From assembly GCA_002049455.2 (NCBI GenBank), contig KV919058.1:1-64000 (forward strand): a stretch of DNA of 64,000 nucleotides. Reading direction: 5' to 3'. Position numbers and translations under genes: made by a program. The notes below the pieces were generated by a model. It was not told where the DNA came from. It searched no databases and was given only the letters and a program-made list of their open reading frames with translations. This document shows positions 43,330 through 54,806 of this stretch, piece by piece. The DNA comes from Porphyra umbilicalis. Lineage: Eukaryota > Rhodophyta > Bangiophyceae > Bangiales > Bangiaceae. Every line of letters starts with the position of its first letter. Position 1 is the stretch's first letter.

Positions 43330-43856
43330 TATTGCTGATTTCCGAATTTTGACCTGGTGGACAGAGACTGACTTGCGGACCAACTCTCTCCACCAATCAG
43401 ATACACTCTAGGGACGGACTCTGTGCTCCTGCTTGCTTATTGTCGTTGCGCCAAAAAGTGGAGAGTCCAGGCCTAACCAAGAGGTGCTTTTCTGCGTTTG
43501 ATTGGCCCAGACATCGATCGGCTTGACTGGGGCCTCTCCAGCTTTTGGCGTAACGACCATATATGTGCCCATACAGCCTGGAAATCAACATCAGCTCCTC
43601 ATTTTTTCTGCACTTCTGGCCAGGAGACAGAAGAAAATCTCAAGATCTCGCGTGGGCAGCTTGCTCCGTGCCAAAAAAAATGCGGATCAAGGGGCAAAAA
43701 ACAGTGGGTTCCGCTGGATGCAAAGTCCTGGCACCGACTACGGGCTTTCTATTGGCTTCGATGCCATCCTATTGTCGTTTTAGACCAATAGATTGCTTTT
43801 ATTCACAGTCAGTCTCTGTCTCTGTCCCCCTTGACAAAATTCGGGGATCAGCAATA
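43330..43856 (+). mobile_element. MITE family A copy 3 with nested family Q hairpin
   Basis: 527 bp with inverted ends TATTGCTGATTTCCGAATTT and CGGGGATCAGCAATA. Longer than the ~400-bp copies because a 124-bp foldback (43438-43561) sits inside. Its terminal TA is also the first TA of family I copy 2. Confidence 0.9.
43438..43561. repeat. Nested foldback MITE (family Q)
   Basis: 124 bp from TATTGTCGTTGCGCCAAAA to TTTTGGCGTAACGACCATA. It interrupts family A at the GCTTACATG site seen intact in copy 1. TA-bounded. Confidence 0.8.
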
Positions 43857-44660
43857 TGGTGCGTGTCCCAAAAATGAGACATGCGCGTTTTCTGAAGGAC
43901 TGACACATCACTGCACGGGGGCAGGCGGCGTGGGGTACGAGAAAATTCTCGACTGGCCTCCACGGAAAGAGCCTCTCCCGACGCGTGCTTGGCTGACAAA
44001 TCCTTAATACCCGCCAGTGGGCCCTGTTCTGTGGACCTCTCAGATAGCCCCGATCTTGGAGCCAGTCTTTTTCAGGTTCTTGGGGTTAAAGGTTTGCAAC
44101 GCCAAAGCTCATGTGCTAACTGGAGCTTCGATGAGGGGTGTCCCAAATCGTGTTTTCCTCACAGGGGGCTACATGGGGGCCTTTTTCACGTTTTTATTGG
44201 TAAGGTGGTGCCCTTTTCTTCGTGCACAAATTGTCAGCACATGCCTGCTCTAGTATTGCTGTCTTCCCAATTTTGGCCGATGTGGTCAAAGTCAAGAAGG
44301 GGTCTGGGTCAACTGCCCATTGGTCAATCAACTTTATCCGGCTGAGTGGATGGCTGAGACGCTGTTTCACACTGTTGATCTCCCCTCTTGACATCGACGG
44401 GATCGGCCAAAATTGGGAAGACAGCAATATCTGTGCATTTGATTGGGCCGCGTGACTGTCACCTGTCGAAGTTACAATGAATGACACTTTCCCCTATGAC
44501 ACGTCAGGATGTGCCACCTCTGCTAACACTGTCAGGGGCTGATCTGGAAGCACAGTGGGACCGAGTGGGTCACATTACATTATCGGACCGTTGCATAAGG
44601 CCAGTGGGCCGAGAAAAAAAGAAAAAACCGCGATGTCTCATTTTTGGGACACGCACCATA
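43855..44660 (+). mobile_element. MITE family I copy 2 with nested family J
   Basis: 806 bp, same ends as copy 1. The excess length over ~630 bp is the nested element at 44254-44429. Confidence 0.92.
44254..44429. mobile_element. Nested MITE family J
   Basis: 176 bp with 25-26-bp inverted ends: TATTGCTGTCTTCCCAATTT and AAATTGGGAAGACAGCAATA. The empty site (CTAGTATCTGTGC) is visible in copies 1 and 3 of family I, confirming insertion at TA. A degraded end of the same kind (GGCCAAAATTGGGCATCCTG) lies at ~41051. Confidence 0.93.
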
Positions 44661-44815
44661 CGGTTTCTATTCCACATATATTTAACCAATGAGCTACTTT
44701 CAGGGATTGTCACGGCCGCTTGGTGCCTTCTCGTGCACCCTTGTTCGAGGGTAACTCCCAGTTTTATCTCGACCTCATATATAACTGGAGCGTATGTAGA
44801 CGGATATTGACTGAA

Positions 44816-45531
44816 ATTCCAGGCACGTGCGTGCAATACCCTGACCTTCAGGGCGGTGGCGCGCTCGGCGACGCATTGACACCGGGCACGCCGGCCGGCT
44901 CTATGGCCGCGAGCGCGCACGGGGGCACGTACAGCCACGTTGCCGTGGTGGGGGGGGCGTCGGGCGGGGAAAGAGGTGCCGCCTCCGCCACCGCAGCGGC
45001 GGCGGCCCGCCGGCGTCGCGCGGCGCCCACGGGCGAGGCCGTCACTCCGCCGCGCAGCACACCTGCGCACGGCGGGCAGGGCGGCCGACACGGCGCACGG
45101 GCGGGCGGGTGGGACTGATCGCCGCGCGACGAGGCGCCTGTAACCGCGCCGCTTGATGGCGTCAGCAACCGCCGACGCGCCGCCGCAACAGAAGACGGCG
45201 CGCAGGCACGATCACCCGCGGGCCATCGTGGGCGCGTCAAGCCCCGGAAGTCGCTGCGCGCGGTCACCGCGCGCAACTCGGGGCGGTAGAGGGGGCACGG
45301 GGGCAGGCGCCGTCCGGGCCCAGTGACCCTTGTGGCAGGACAGTCCTTCTCAGCCACGTAACTCTATTCGCTTTTAGCGTCATCGCGATCCTTCCAACAC
45401 TGACACGCCCTCAGATCACTGAGGACACGAATGCAGACTGCCACCTCTGAAACGGAGAGCAAGTCCCTTGATCTAAGTATATGTGTGCATCACTACACTT
45501 TGAGAGCACCCTGTCCTAAAGGCCAGGGAAT
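44816..45531 (+). mobile_element. Family C element copy 4 (full length)
   Basis: 716 bp, both ends intact, no nested insertion; the best reference copy for the family. The left ~400 bp is GC-rich and the right ~250 bp is AT-richer. Confidence 0.9.
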
Positions 45532-45547
45532 GTATTACTAGCATTGA

Positions 45548-46179
45548 TATGGTGCGTGTCCCAAAAATGAGACATGCGCGTTTTCTGAAGAACTGACACA
45601 TCACTGCACGGGGGCAGGTGGGGTGGGGTACGAGAAAATTCTCGACTGGCCTCCATGGAAAGAGCCTCTCCCGACGCGTTCTTGGCTGACAACTCCTTAG
45701 TACCCGCCTGTGGGCCCTGTTCTGTGGACCTCTCAGATAGCCCCGATCTTGGAGCCAGTCTTTTTCAGGTTCTTGGGGTTACAGGTTTGCAACGCCAAAG
45801 CTCATGTGCTAACTGGAGCTTCTATGAGGGGTGTCCCAAATCGTGTTTTCTTCACAGGGGGCTACATGGGGGTCTTTTTCACGTTTTTATTGGTAAGGTC
45901 GTGCCCTTTTCTTCGTGCATGAACTGTCAACACATGCCTGCTCTAGTATCCGTGCATCTGATTGGGGCGCGTGATCGTCACCTGTCGAAGCTGCAATGAA
46001 TGACACTTTCCCCCATGACACGTCAGGAGGTGCCGCCTCTGCTATCACTGTCAGGGGCCGTTCTGGAAGCACAGTGGGACCGAGTGGGTCACATTACATT
46101 ATCGGACCGTTGCAGAAGGCCAGTGGGCCGAGAAAAAAAGAAAAAACCGCGATGTCTCATTTTTGGGACACGCACCATA
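45548..46179 (+). mobile_element. MITE family I copy 3
   Basis: 632 bp with ends as in copy 1 and TA flanks. No insertion at the J site. Confidence 0.92.
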
Positions 46180-47828
46180 GGGATCCATCAAAGCCGGATC
46201 AAAGCGAACTGGAATATCTAAGTGGACCGGAAGATTAAACGCAGTCGCAGCTTCCTTGACCAATGAGAGCCTCTGATTTCACCGGCAGGCACACTCGTTT
46301 TCAGCCCCACTGCGGGGGAGACCTGACCATCCAGGCGCACGTCAGGGTACGAAGAAAGGCACTCCCCCCTGCCCCCCCCTGTTGCCGCCCCCCGGGCCAC
46401 CCGCCCCCCTCCGCCACCCGCACCTCCCCGCCGCCCGCCCCCCCCGCCGCCTGCCCCCCCCGTTGCCGCCTGCAACCCGCGGCGCTGCTTCCCCCCCCCG
46501 CCACCCGGTGCGCCACAGACGTGCATTGCCGCTGGTCATCGCCGGCGGCGGCGCCACCCCCCCCACCGCAACCGCAGACGCGGCTGCGGCGGCGGGGGCA
46601 CCCCCCCCGCCGCCCTCCCCGGCGCTGCCGCCACACCCCCCGCCGCGGCCGGCGGCCCACCACGGGCGGGCGTGGCGGCTGGCAGGCGCACCCCCCGCCG
46701 CCCCCGCCGCCCCCGCCGCAGGCTATGACTGTGCGGCACCGCCCGGCTCGTCGGCGGACCGGTTGCACACGACACGCCGGGACTGCTAACGCCCGGCCGT
46801 CCGCCGCCCGACGCGTTTAATGCCGTGCCCCGCGCCGCCTCCGCCGCCGTGTGGCCGTGCCGGTGGCAGTCACGGTGGAAGTAACGCCGCCGGCAACAGC
46901 GGCGGCACCGCCGCTGATGCCACGCCACTCGAGCTGTAGGGAAGTGGGGGGGGGATGGAGGGGCAGAGGCGTAGGGGGTGCGCATGGCACCGCCGCCACA
47001 GACGGCGACGCGGCGCCCGACGGCGAGCGGCCGCCGCGCGCCGCGCCACTAGACGACGCGCACGGCGCCACCGCCGCGCACGTTTCCGCAGATGCGGCGC
47101 GCGTGTCCGACCCTTCCCCCCCCCGTGGCGCGGCCGTGGCCGCCCAGCGACACACGGGGGGGACACGCTGCGCGCTGCGTCGGCGACGGCGTCAGCGGCA
47201 CACCCCGCCACGCCGTCACCGGCCAGTGGCCACCTACCGGTGGCCGTGGCGGCGGTGGCGCCCGCCCCCGGCGGCCGGTCGCCCGCGCCTTCGCCCGCGC
47301 GCCTGAGCCAGCCGACGCGCCGCCACCACGGCCAGACGCGCCGCCGCCGACAGCGAGCGAGCGCCACGCGTCCGACGCTGCCACCAGCGACGGCGGCGCG
47401 TGTGGCCGACGGTGGCCGCATCGCCGCCACCCACCCCGACCGGCGGCGGTCGCAGCGGCGGCCACGGCCGGCCGTGGTACGCGTGTGCGAGCCGACCGCG
47501 CGGGCGACGCCGGTGGTCACACCCCCGCGCGGCACGGAGGCACGGGCAGGGCACAACCACACGGCGGGGGCCGCCTGCACAGCTTCTCTCACTACTCCGA
47601 GGCGGTGCCTGCCCATGCACCGCCGCCGCAGCATGCCAGGCGCGCCACGCCTATCGCCGAGTGGTCGTGTCCGGACAGCGCGCGACGCACACCGCCGGCC
47701 ATTCGCTTGGGAGCAAACGAACAAGTGTGACTGACCTCATGAGATTTCTACAGGGAAATTGTAAGAGGTTTCTTGAACACGTGTCAAATATACAAATACA
47801 CTGAAACAACGCGGAAATCAAACTTTAG
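46180..47828. other. Very GC-rich region, no gene called
   Basis: 46350-47730 has CCCCC runs and open frames on both strands (for example 46870-47724 minus and 46955-47734 plus) translating to Arg/Ala/Pro mixtures with no motif. Possibly an old host gene or its flank, but nothing supports a product. Confidence 0.45.
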
Positions 47829-48125
47829 GGCTGCACGTACAGCCACGTTGCCGTGGTGGGGCGGGCGTCGGGCGGGGAAAGGGGTGCCGCCTCCGCCACC
47901 GCAGCGGCGGCGGCCCGCCGGCGTCGCGCGGCGCCCACGGGCGAGGCCGTCACTCCGCCGCGCAGCGCACCTACGCACGGCGGGCAGGGCGGCCGACACG
48001 GCGCACGGGCGGGCGGGTGGGACTGATCGCCGCGCGACGAGGCGCCTGTAACCGCGCCGCTAGATGGCGTCAGCAACCGCCGGAAATCGTTGCGCGCAGT
48101 CACCGCGCGCAACTCGGGGCGGTAT
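47829..48125 (+). repeat. Family C element copy 5, truncated at both ends
   Basis: Only the internal GC-rich part (from CACGTACAGCCACGTTGCCG to CGCAACTCGGGGCGGTA) is present. Confidence 0.85.
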
Positions 48126-49079
48126 TGTCCCTGACGCGATTCCGGATCAACGACGCCTAAAGTGGATCACCAGAATCGTCGATTCCAGCTTGTTTGCCCA
48201 TTGCTTTTTCTCCCCACGAACGCCGTTGCCTCGATATATAGCCGAACAGGGAATAAACATACCTGCAGGAAGCTCTAGGGAAGACGCTTCTTTTGGTGCC
48301 AGTTGCGCTCGTAGGCTCGAAAAAAAAGGGCAGTGATCGATGGGTTGAGCGCACATAGCGCTTCTCAGCGTCGAAGTGCCCGAAACATTACGGATCAAGT
48401 CGATCGATCGGGATCAAGCTCGCACCAGGTGGTGGCAGTCTGCGAGCGCGCGCGCTTTCTCGCGGCAGCGTCGGCCATAGTCTCTCAGCCGACAGGCAAA
48501 ACGACAGTCCCGCCAGCCGCACCCTCCCGCTCCAACCTTCGCTCCCGCTCGGTCCTCCCCACTTGCCCAACCTCCTCACTTGCCAAGCAGCGGCTCAACA
48601 TGAAACGTGTATACGAAAAACCGCGGCCTATCCTGCCGGGAATGAGTCTCCCCCCCCGCCAGCACTGTCTCCCTCGCCGCCGCCGCTGCCTCCCTCGCCC
48701 TCACCGCCCCCCACACTGCCTGCACTCTCTTAGTCCGCACAAGATGGCTCGACGGCGGTAAAAACCAGCATGCCGCCTCGTCGCCCGATGCCCCCCGCCC
48801 AAAACTCCGCCCCAGGTCCCACCTCATACGTCCCACCTCGTATCTACCCGCAACGCAGCACGGGGCAGCCGACACTGCAATTGTGGCTCCACCAACACCT
48901 GCAACACAGCACCGTCATCCCGCAACTGACGCCCCCCCATCGCCGCGGCCTCGCCCGCCCGTCGCCACCGCCTCGCCCCCCCGTCGCCACCGCCTCGCCT
49001 GCCCTTGCCAGACGCGTTTCCCCGCCGTCGCCGCCGCCTCGCCCCCCGTCGAAAGACGTCAAGGGGGGGCAGGGGGGAA
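48126..49079. other. No gene recognised
   Basis: Mixed sequence. A plus-strand frame 48333-48761 and Pro/Arg-rich frames from 48770 show no domain. Confidence 0.4.
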
Positions 49080-49210
49080 GAAAGCGGAGGGGAGCCGCGC
49101 GAAAGGAAGGGGCGGAAGGAAGGGGAGGGGGTGTGGGCGGGGGGGCAAGAAAGCGGAGGGGAGCCACGCGGGAGGAAGGGACGGAAGGAAGGGGAGGGGG
49201 TGTGGGCGGG
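49080..49210. repeat. Tandem duplication of a 69-bp G-rich unit
   Basis: Units start GAAAGCGGAGGGGAGCC at 49080 and 49149; each contains GGAAGGAAGGGGAGGGGG. Purine-rich on the plus strand. Confidence 0.85.
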
Positions 49211-49589
49211 CGATGGCGCTTGGCGAGGAACAGCAGCAAAAACAGTCGGTGAGAAGGGCGCGGCGTCCGCGTGGTGGACCATCGATGCAGAGGACTCGAT
49301 CGGACTGCTCAGAATCATGATCGCCATCAGTTATCAAGTAGCCCTTGTAATCAATCCAATTTTGAGTGATCCATCTTCGCGTCGCTGGAGTAACAAAACG
49401 ACGTCAGTGAAACACAACTTCGGCCTACAGAAAGGGCAAGAAGAACAAAGAAAAAGGCAGCACATGCCGTAGGCAAAAGAACGCTCTCCTCACGGCCTTC
49501 TCAGATCTGCCTTCAGATCTCTTTTCTGACAACATCCCACGACGCTATGCTCCATAGCGAGAAAAGTGATCCAAACACGCGTCAGGGAC

Positions 49590-49933
49590 AATAGAGGGGG
49601 CACGGGGGCAGGCGCCGTCCGGGTCCAGTGACCCCTGTGGCAGGACAGTCCTTCTCAGCCACGTAACTCCATTTGTTTTTAGCGTCATCGCTGTGAGATG
49701 GGCCTCCCGCGATTGTGAGATGGGGTCTGTAAGCCTCGGATTGATCAGGTGCTGGATCAATCCGAGGCTTACCGGCCCCATCTCACAATCGCGACCCTTC
49801 CAACACTGACACGCCCTCAGATCCCTGAGGACACGAAAGCAGACTGCCACCTCTGAAACGGAGAGCAAGTCCCTTGATCGAAGTATATGTGTGCATCACT
49901 ACACTTTGAAAGCACCCTGTCCTAAAGGCCAGG
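49590..49933 (+). repeat. Family C element copy 6 (right part), with nested family R hairpin
   Basis: The right part of family C, from GGGGGCACGGGGGCAGGCGC to AAAGGCCAGG. It is interrupted at 49692-49787 by a short palindromic insertion. Confidence 0.85.
49692..49787. mobile_element. 96-bp palindromic insertion with 5-bp target duplication (family R)
   Basis: Ends TGTGAGATGGG ... CCCATCTCACA, flanked by ATCGC on both sides (49687-49691, 49788-49792). Inner arms AAGCCTCGGATTGATC / GATCAATCCGAGGCTT form a hairpin. TG...CA ends with a 5-bp duplication differ from the TA-type MITEs around it. Confidence 0.8.
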
Positions 49934-50951
49934 CAAAACCCCATAGCCAGAGGGTTTGTGGCCCTGCTGTGCGGGTAGGGGGTTGGTGGCGGTGGTGCGC
50001 ACGGCCCGCAAGGTCGGTGCGTCCACTCCGCCGACCAGTGCGCCGCGTTCCCCGCGCACCGGCGCGATTCATTTTCGCAGCATCTGCAGCTACGCGTCAT
50101 TGACGGTGCGGTAGCTGCTACTCGCAGTTCCCAGACAGCCGCACACCACTGCTGGTGCTCCCGGCGGTTTTCATGGGGGGGCGGGTCCCCCTCCACATGC
50201 GCGCACTGCCGCCACTGTGGGGGGAGGTGGCCGTGCCCGTCATTGCGCCCCGTCGCTGCTTGTGTGGTCGACGCACGATGCACGCTTCTCTCCAGACCGG
50301 TGGGGGTGGTTTCGTCGTGCACCCGACGAACGGCATCGGACGCGGCAGGCACAGCCATGTACGAGCCACCCGTCTGGCGCGTCCCTGTGTCACCAACCCA
50401 CTGTCTGCGGTGCGGCCTCCTCCACCCCGCCACGCTGTGGTCCGTGGGGTTGTCGGCACGAAACGAGGGCACGGCAGACGCCTCGTCCGGCGACGACCCG
50501 CGGCCGCACGACCTTGCGTGCGTGCCAGGCCAGGCCCTCGATGGCAAACGACGAGAGCGTGACCGTGGCGACGGGGGGGCACCCGACGCCCATGTGCGTT
50601 TCACTGCAGTGAGGCGCCAGCTTGCGCCTGCAAGGTGGTGGATGGTCGAGCCCGACGGTTCCCCGACGCCCGTCCAGACGGACGCTCTGACACACGACCG
50701 CGCCCGAGTGGCCGTCCACCAGCGCACGCCCGACGGGCCGGGCGATGGGGGCGACGACGGGCCGGCACGCGCCCGCCCCGCGCGACGGCGCCGCGCAGCT
50801 GCCCACCGTCGTGGCGGTGACGGCGGCGCGGCGCCCCGCCGAGCGCGTCGACGGCGGGCGCCACGGCGGCGACGAGGGCACGGCGGCGCGCGCGCCGCCG
50901 CTCCTCTGCCGCCGCTGCGCGCGTCGCAGCGGACGCTGCCGCGGCAGCCGC
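49934..50951. other. GC-rich region, no gene called
   Basis: Open frames on both strands without motifs. Continues on the far side of element D2 (after 52324), so D2 split a pre-existing GC-rich stretch. Confidence 0.4.
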
Positions 50952-50954
50952 ACG

Positions 50955-52321
50955 CCCTACGGGAAAAATTTGCTGGATATCCATCTTTTTTGGCCCCGGG
51001 ATCCCGGAAAAAGCCGGATCCGGTGGCCTTGAAGTCCATTTCGGTCGGAAACAGAGGCCGTTCGACTGATCCAGCGGCTCGCAGGAGCGGGCCAAACAGC
51101 AAGCATCATTCCAAGCCACCTGAGCGAGCCCCCACAATTGCAGCTGGTCAGAAAATCCAGGATCTCGGGCGGTCTGTCGCCCGACGCGCGCTGCACGTGA
51201 GGCGATCTTCCGCGCCGCAGTGTGTGGCCCAGATCGCCGGCGCTTGGGCAGCTTTCCCCCCCCCAGACGCCAATTCCTGATGTGTGCCGCCCGCCCCCCC
51301 GTCGTTTAACCAGATCGGCTGCTTCGGCGGCGTTGCAACGGATCTTGGTCGTCCCCTCCCCCCCTCGCGCACACCTGTTGTTCCCGTCCTTGCCGTTGTC
51401 CCAGGCACGTATCCCTCCCCCCTTACTTCCTTGGAGCGTGCCCTATGTGAAGGTATGTGGACGCATGTGAGACGTCTTGCTGTGATTTTTTTTATGCCAA
51501 CCTTGGAGCTGGATATGCTCGGGGGGACGGGAGGGGGGGACGGGAGAGAGGCGCGGGAGGAGTACGAGGGAGGTGGAAGAGGAGAGGGGATGGAGACAGG
51601 GGACGGGGGCATCTCTCGCTGCGCCGCGTCCGCACTATCGGCGTACAGCCGGACGCCGCCCCCGCAACCTCTCCCGTCGGATTGGCCCATTTGGACGCCG
51701 CCGTCACGACCACCCGCTTCACGACCACCCAGATCCCTCTCCGTTGGAGGGGTGAGTAAGTGGGGAGTGTCCGAATGCCGGGTTGTTTTGTTTGAACTGG
51801 CCACTGACCTGTACACGCCGCTCTGCTCTTGGCTCTGTTTCTGCACCTTATTCTGTGCTATGGTGTTTACCGTATGTTCCTGTACTTTTTCTGTCTACAT
51901 CTGTCTGCTCTTCTTGTGCCTTGCCTTTTCTTTGCAGGGGGGGGAAGCGGGCGGGGGCTCGGTGCGTTCGTGCCGCTCGCTTCACCGGCTCATGTTGATT
52001 TCCACTTGATTGATTGCACTTGACTGTAGATTCACATGGCAGCACTAATAAATACTATTCAAATCAACTACTATAAGCAACAGTGTAAGAGGACACAGAG
52101 AACCAATCAGGTGTATGCTTACAGTGCAGTGAGGAGCGTTGTGAGCCAACCAAAGTCCCATCTGATCCAGCTTTTTTCCTGGATCCTTGACGACGGGAGG
52201 GCCCCCGCGACCGGAATACGGCGGGTCAACTTGGAGCCTACAGACGGAAATATTTCTCCTGTGAGTGTCAGATCGGCGCTTTTCAAAGTGGCTGGATATC
52301 CAGGAAAATGTTCCCGTAGGG
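50955..52321 (+). mobile_element. Element D copy 2 (1,367 bp, 3-bp target duplication)
   Basis: Ends CCCTACGGGAAAAATTTGCT and TTCCCGTAGGG, flanked by ACG/ACG (50952-50954, 52322-52324). Inverted and nearly identical relative to D1. The longest frame (51284-52009, 241 aa, with a hydrophobic C-terminal segment) is not kept in D1 and has no recognisable domain. Confidence 0.92.
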
Positions 52322-52944
52322 ACGGCGCGGTCGCCCCCGTCGGCGGCCGCCACCGCGCCCGTGGCGTCGGCGCTGTCGGGGCGGGGGGCGACCGCCCCGC
52401 ACGCCGCGGGCGGGCGGGGTGCCGCCGACCGCGTCGACGCGCCGGCAATGGGCGTGGCGAGTGGCGGCGTCGGGCGCCGCCGCGCGTCGTCGGCTGTGCT
52501 GGGCGTTTGGGCGGCCGGCCGCTGCGCGCGGCGCGTGGCAGGGGGGGGGGCGTCGAGCGCGGTCGCGCGCCGCCGCGGCGCGCCGTGCGGGCAACGTGGG
52601 CGGGGTGCGCGCGTGCGGGATGGGGGCCCGCAGTGTACCCGCATGAGGCGGTGGGGAGGGCGGCGGGGCGGGCTGGCGCGGGCGGCGTGCCGCCCCGCAC
52701 GGGTGGCTGTGGCTGCGGCGATGGCGGTGCCTGCTCTGACGGGCCCCGCCCGCTCGGGCGGGGCCGGGCGGGGGCGCGCCCAATCCAACGCGTGCCGTCC
52801 GTCGGGTCCGCCGCGCCTCTGGTTGATGGTTTCCCTCGCGTGCGCCCCGTTTGGGCCCGTCACCCCACGCGCAGCCCCCCCCCCCCCCCTTTACCCCCCC
52901 CCCCCCCCCCCCCCGCCGCACCACCTCCGCCGCCGGCACGCGCC

Positions 52945-53227
52945 CGCCGCGGCGGGCGGCGGCGGCGACGGCGGCGGCGTCCCCCCCCCCCAAAAAGTCC
53001 ATAAACACCACATTGACGGTCGCGGCGAGCGCGCGCCCGTGGCGGGCGGCCCACGGCGGAAAGGCCGCGTTCATCCCCGCCGCCGCCGCCGCCAGGGGCG
53101 GCGGCGCCCGGTTCCCACTCGCGAGCCGCCCCAGCACGTCGGCGCGGGAGGGCGTGAGCGTCCACCCAAGCACGTACAGGCTGTTGCGGTCGGACCGGGG
53201 GGCGTGGGCGCCGCCACGCCCCCCCGT

Positions 53228-53261
<34 letters not shown>

Positions 53262-54361
53262 GTGCGCCCCGCCCCCGCGGGCCCCACGGGCGCCGCCGCC
53301 CGCGCGCTGCCGCCGCGGGGGGGGGGGGGTGCCGCAGCCCGCACCGGCGGCGGCGGCGGCGACGCGCCGACTTGGGCGGCGAGCGCGGCGAGTTTGGTGT
53401 CCCGGTCGTTGGTGTCGACCCAGGTGTCGACGCCCCAGCGGGCGGGGAGGGCGGCAATGGGGGGGACCCCAGAGATGACGTTGGGGGGGCGGTCTGCGCG
53501 GCGCCACGGCCGGGGGGTGTGACGGGGCGGCGGCAGGGGCGGCGGGGCGTCAGCCCGTGAAAGACGCAGTCAGAGGGGAAACCCGCACGCACCCGCAGCA
53601 GCAGTCCGCAGACGCGTCAGCCACTGAAGCAGGGCCAAGAGAAATCACGCGCGGACCGCACCAGCCGCCACGCAGCTGCTGCTGCCACGGCAGCGCCGCC
53701 ACCACGCTCCGCCGTCCCCATTCCCCCCACCGCCCCCCCCCCCCCCCCCCCCCCCCCGGCACGTACCTTCATAGGCGACCCGCCGGAGCGCCGCGGCCCC
53801 CCCCGCCACACCCCCCCTCCAGCCCCCCCAGCAGCACCGCCGCCAGCTCCCCCACCTCCCCCGCACCCAGCGCCTCGAGCGTGACGCTCAACACGAGCGT
53901 CGTCGGCGCGCCGCGCGCCGCCGCCTCGGCGTGAAACGCATTCACATCCGCGAGCGCGTGCGCGAGCGGCACGCACGCGACCATGCCGTGGAGGAGCCAA
54001 AAGGGGGCGGGGGTGCCACCCCCCGCCCCCTCCCCCCCGCCCCCCCCCCCCCCGCGCCCGCCGACGGCCAACCCCCCCACCCCCCCACCGTGCGGCCGAC
54101 GCGGAGGTCGAGGAAGCGCGCGCCGTGGCGGAGTTGCGTCAGCACGCGCCCCCCCTGCGTGCGCGTCATGGCGCCGAGCGCCGGGCCGGCGGCGGCGCGG
54201 AGGAGGGGGGGGGGACCCACCGGGTGGCCACCCGCAGCGCGGGGTGTGCCCCGCGCGCGGCCGCCGTCATGTCAATGGCGTAGGCGCCCGAGTCGTGCGT
54301 GCCGGCAAAGAGCACGTCGTAGATGGTCGGGCGGCCGCCGAGGGGGGGGGGGCAGACGCCC

Positions 54362-54394
<33 letters not shown>

Positions 54395-54541
54395 GCCGCT
54401 GCTGTGGACGCCACCCCGACGCTGCCGCCCCGGTTGCGGGGGGCGGGGGGGCGCCGACGGCCCCACCGCCGGTCATGGTGTCCACGGTAGGACCCGCCGA
54501 CGCGTGGCCCGCCGGCGCGGGGAGACGCACCCGCGGCAGCC

Positions 54542-54584
<43 letters not shown>

Positions 54585-54806
54585 ACCGCCGCCGTCGCCG
54601 CCGCCGCTGCCGCCGGCGGGCGCCCACGCCGCGGGCGCGACGGCGGCCGGCGCGCCACCCAGACGCACGAGCAGCGCGGCGAGGCCGAGCGCCGCCCCGA
54701 CGGCGGCGGCGGCGCGGCGGGCGGCGCCGGGGGGGAGCCGCCCGCCGACGCGGCAGCCGCCGCGGCCGCGCCGTGCCCCCCGCCCCCCGTCGGGCGTCGC
54801 GCCCAT
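52945..54806 (-). CDS. PI-PLC X-domain protein (PLCXD-like), frame broken at G/C homopolymers
   Basis: The PLC X domain belongs to the phosphoinositide-phospholipase/PLCXD group. The motifs occur in family order but in several frames. ATG 54806 leads into an Ala-rich hydrophobic segment (VGAALGLAALLVRL, possible signal anchor). Then come IYDVLFAGTHDSGAYAID with the first catalytic His (~54310), GGRVLTQLRHGARFLDLRVG (~54120), PFWLLHGMVACVP with the second His (~54000) and PTTLVLSVTLEAL (~53890). A donor AAG/GTACGTG follows AYE (~53768). Next are PPIAALPARWGVDTW with WVDTNDRDT (~53430), LYVLGWTLTPSRADVL (~53170) and NVVFMDFLGGGDA (~53000). Frame changes fall at runs of 7-10 C/G, pointing to homopolymer length errors as well as at least one intron. 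The exact 3' end and exon limits are not resolved. The substrate is unproven, and this could also be a decayed gene. Confidence 0.68.

Larger units (their letters stand above)
43258..44813 (+). mobile_element. MITE family B copy 2, containing nested A and I elements
   Basis: Left end TACAGTCAATATCCG and right end CGGATATTGACTG. Between them lie family A copy 3 (43330-43856) and family I copy 2 (43855-44660), each with its own insertion. Removing them leaves ~225 bp of B sequence resembling copy 1 (ACCCTTGCGCAC; CCAATGAG; TAACTGGAGCG). Confidence 0.75.

Noticed and set aside
46263-47734. Possible multi-frame GC-rich gene
   Set aside because: No motif in any frame on either strand, unlike the PLC-X region where ordered motifs could be found.
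51284-52009. 241-aa frame in element D2 as a transposase or membrane protein
   Set aside because: The corresponding frame is broken in the almost identical copy D1 and no motif is recognisable.
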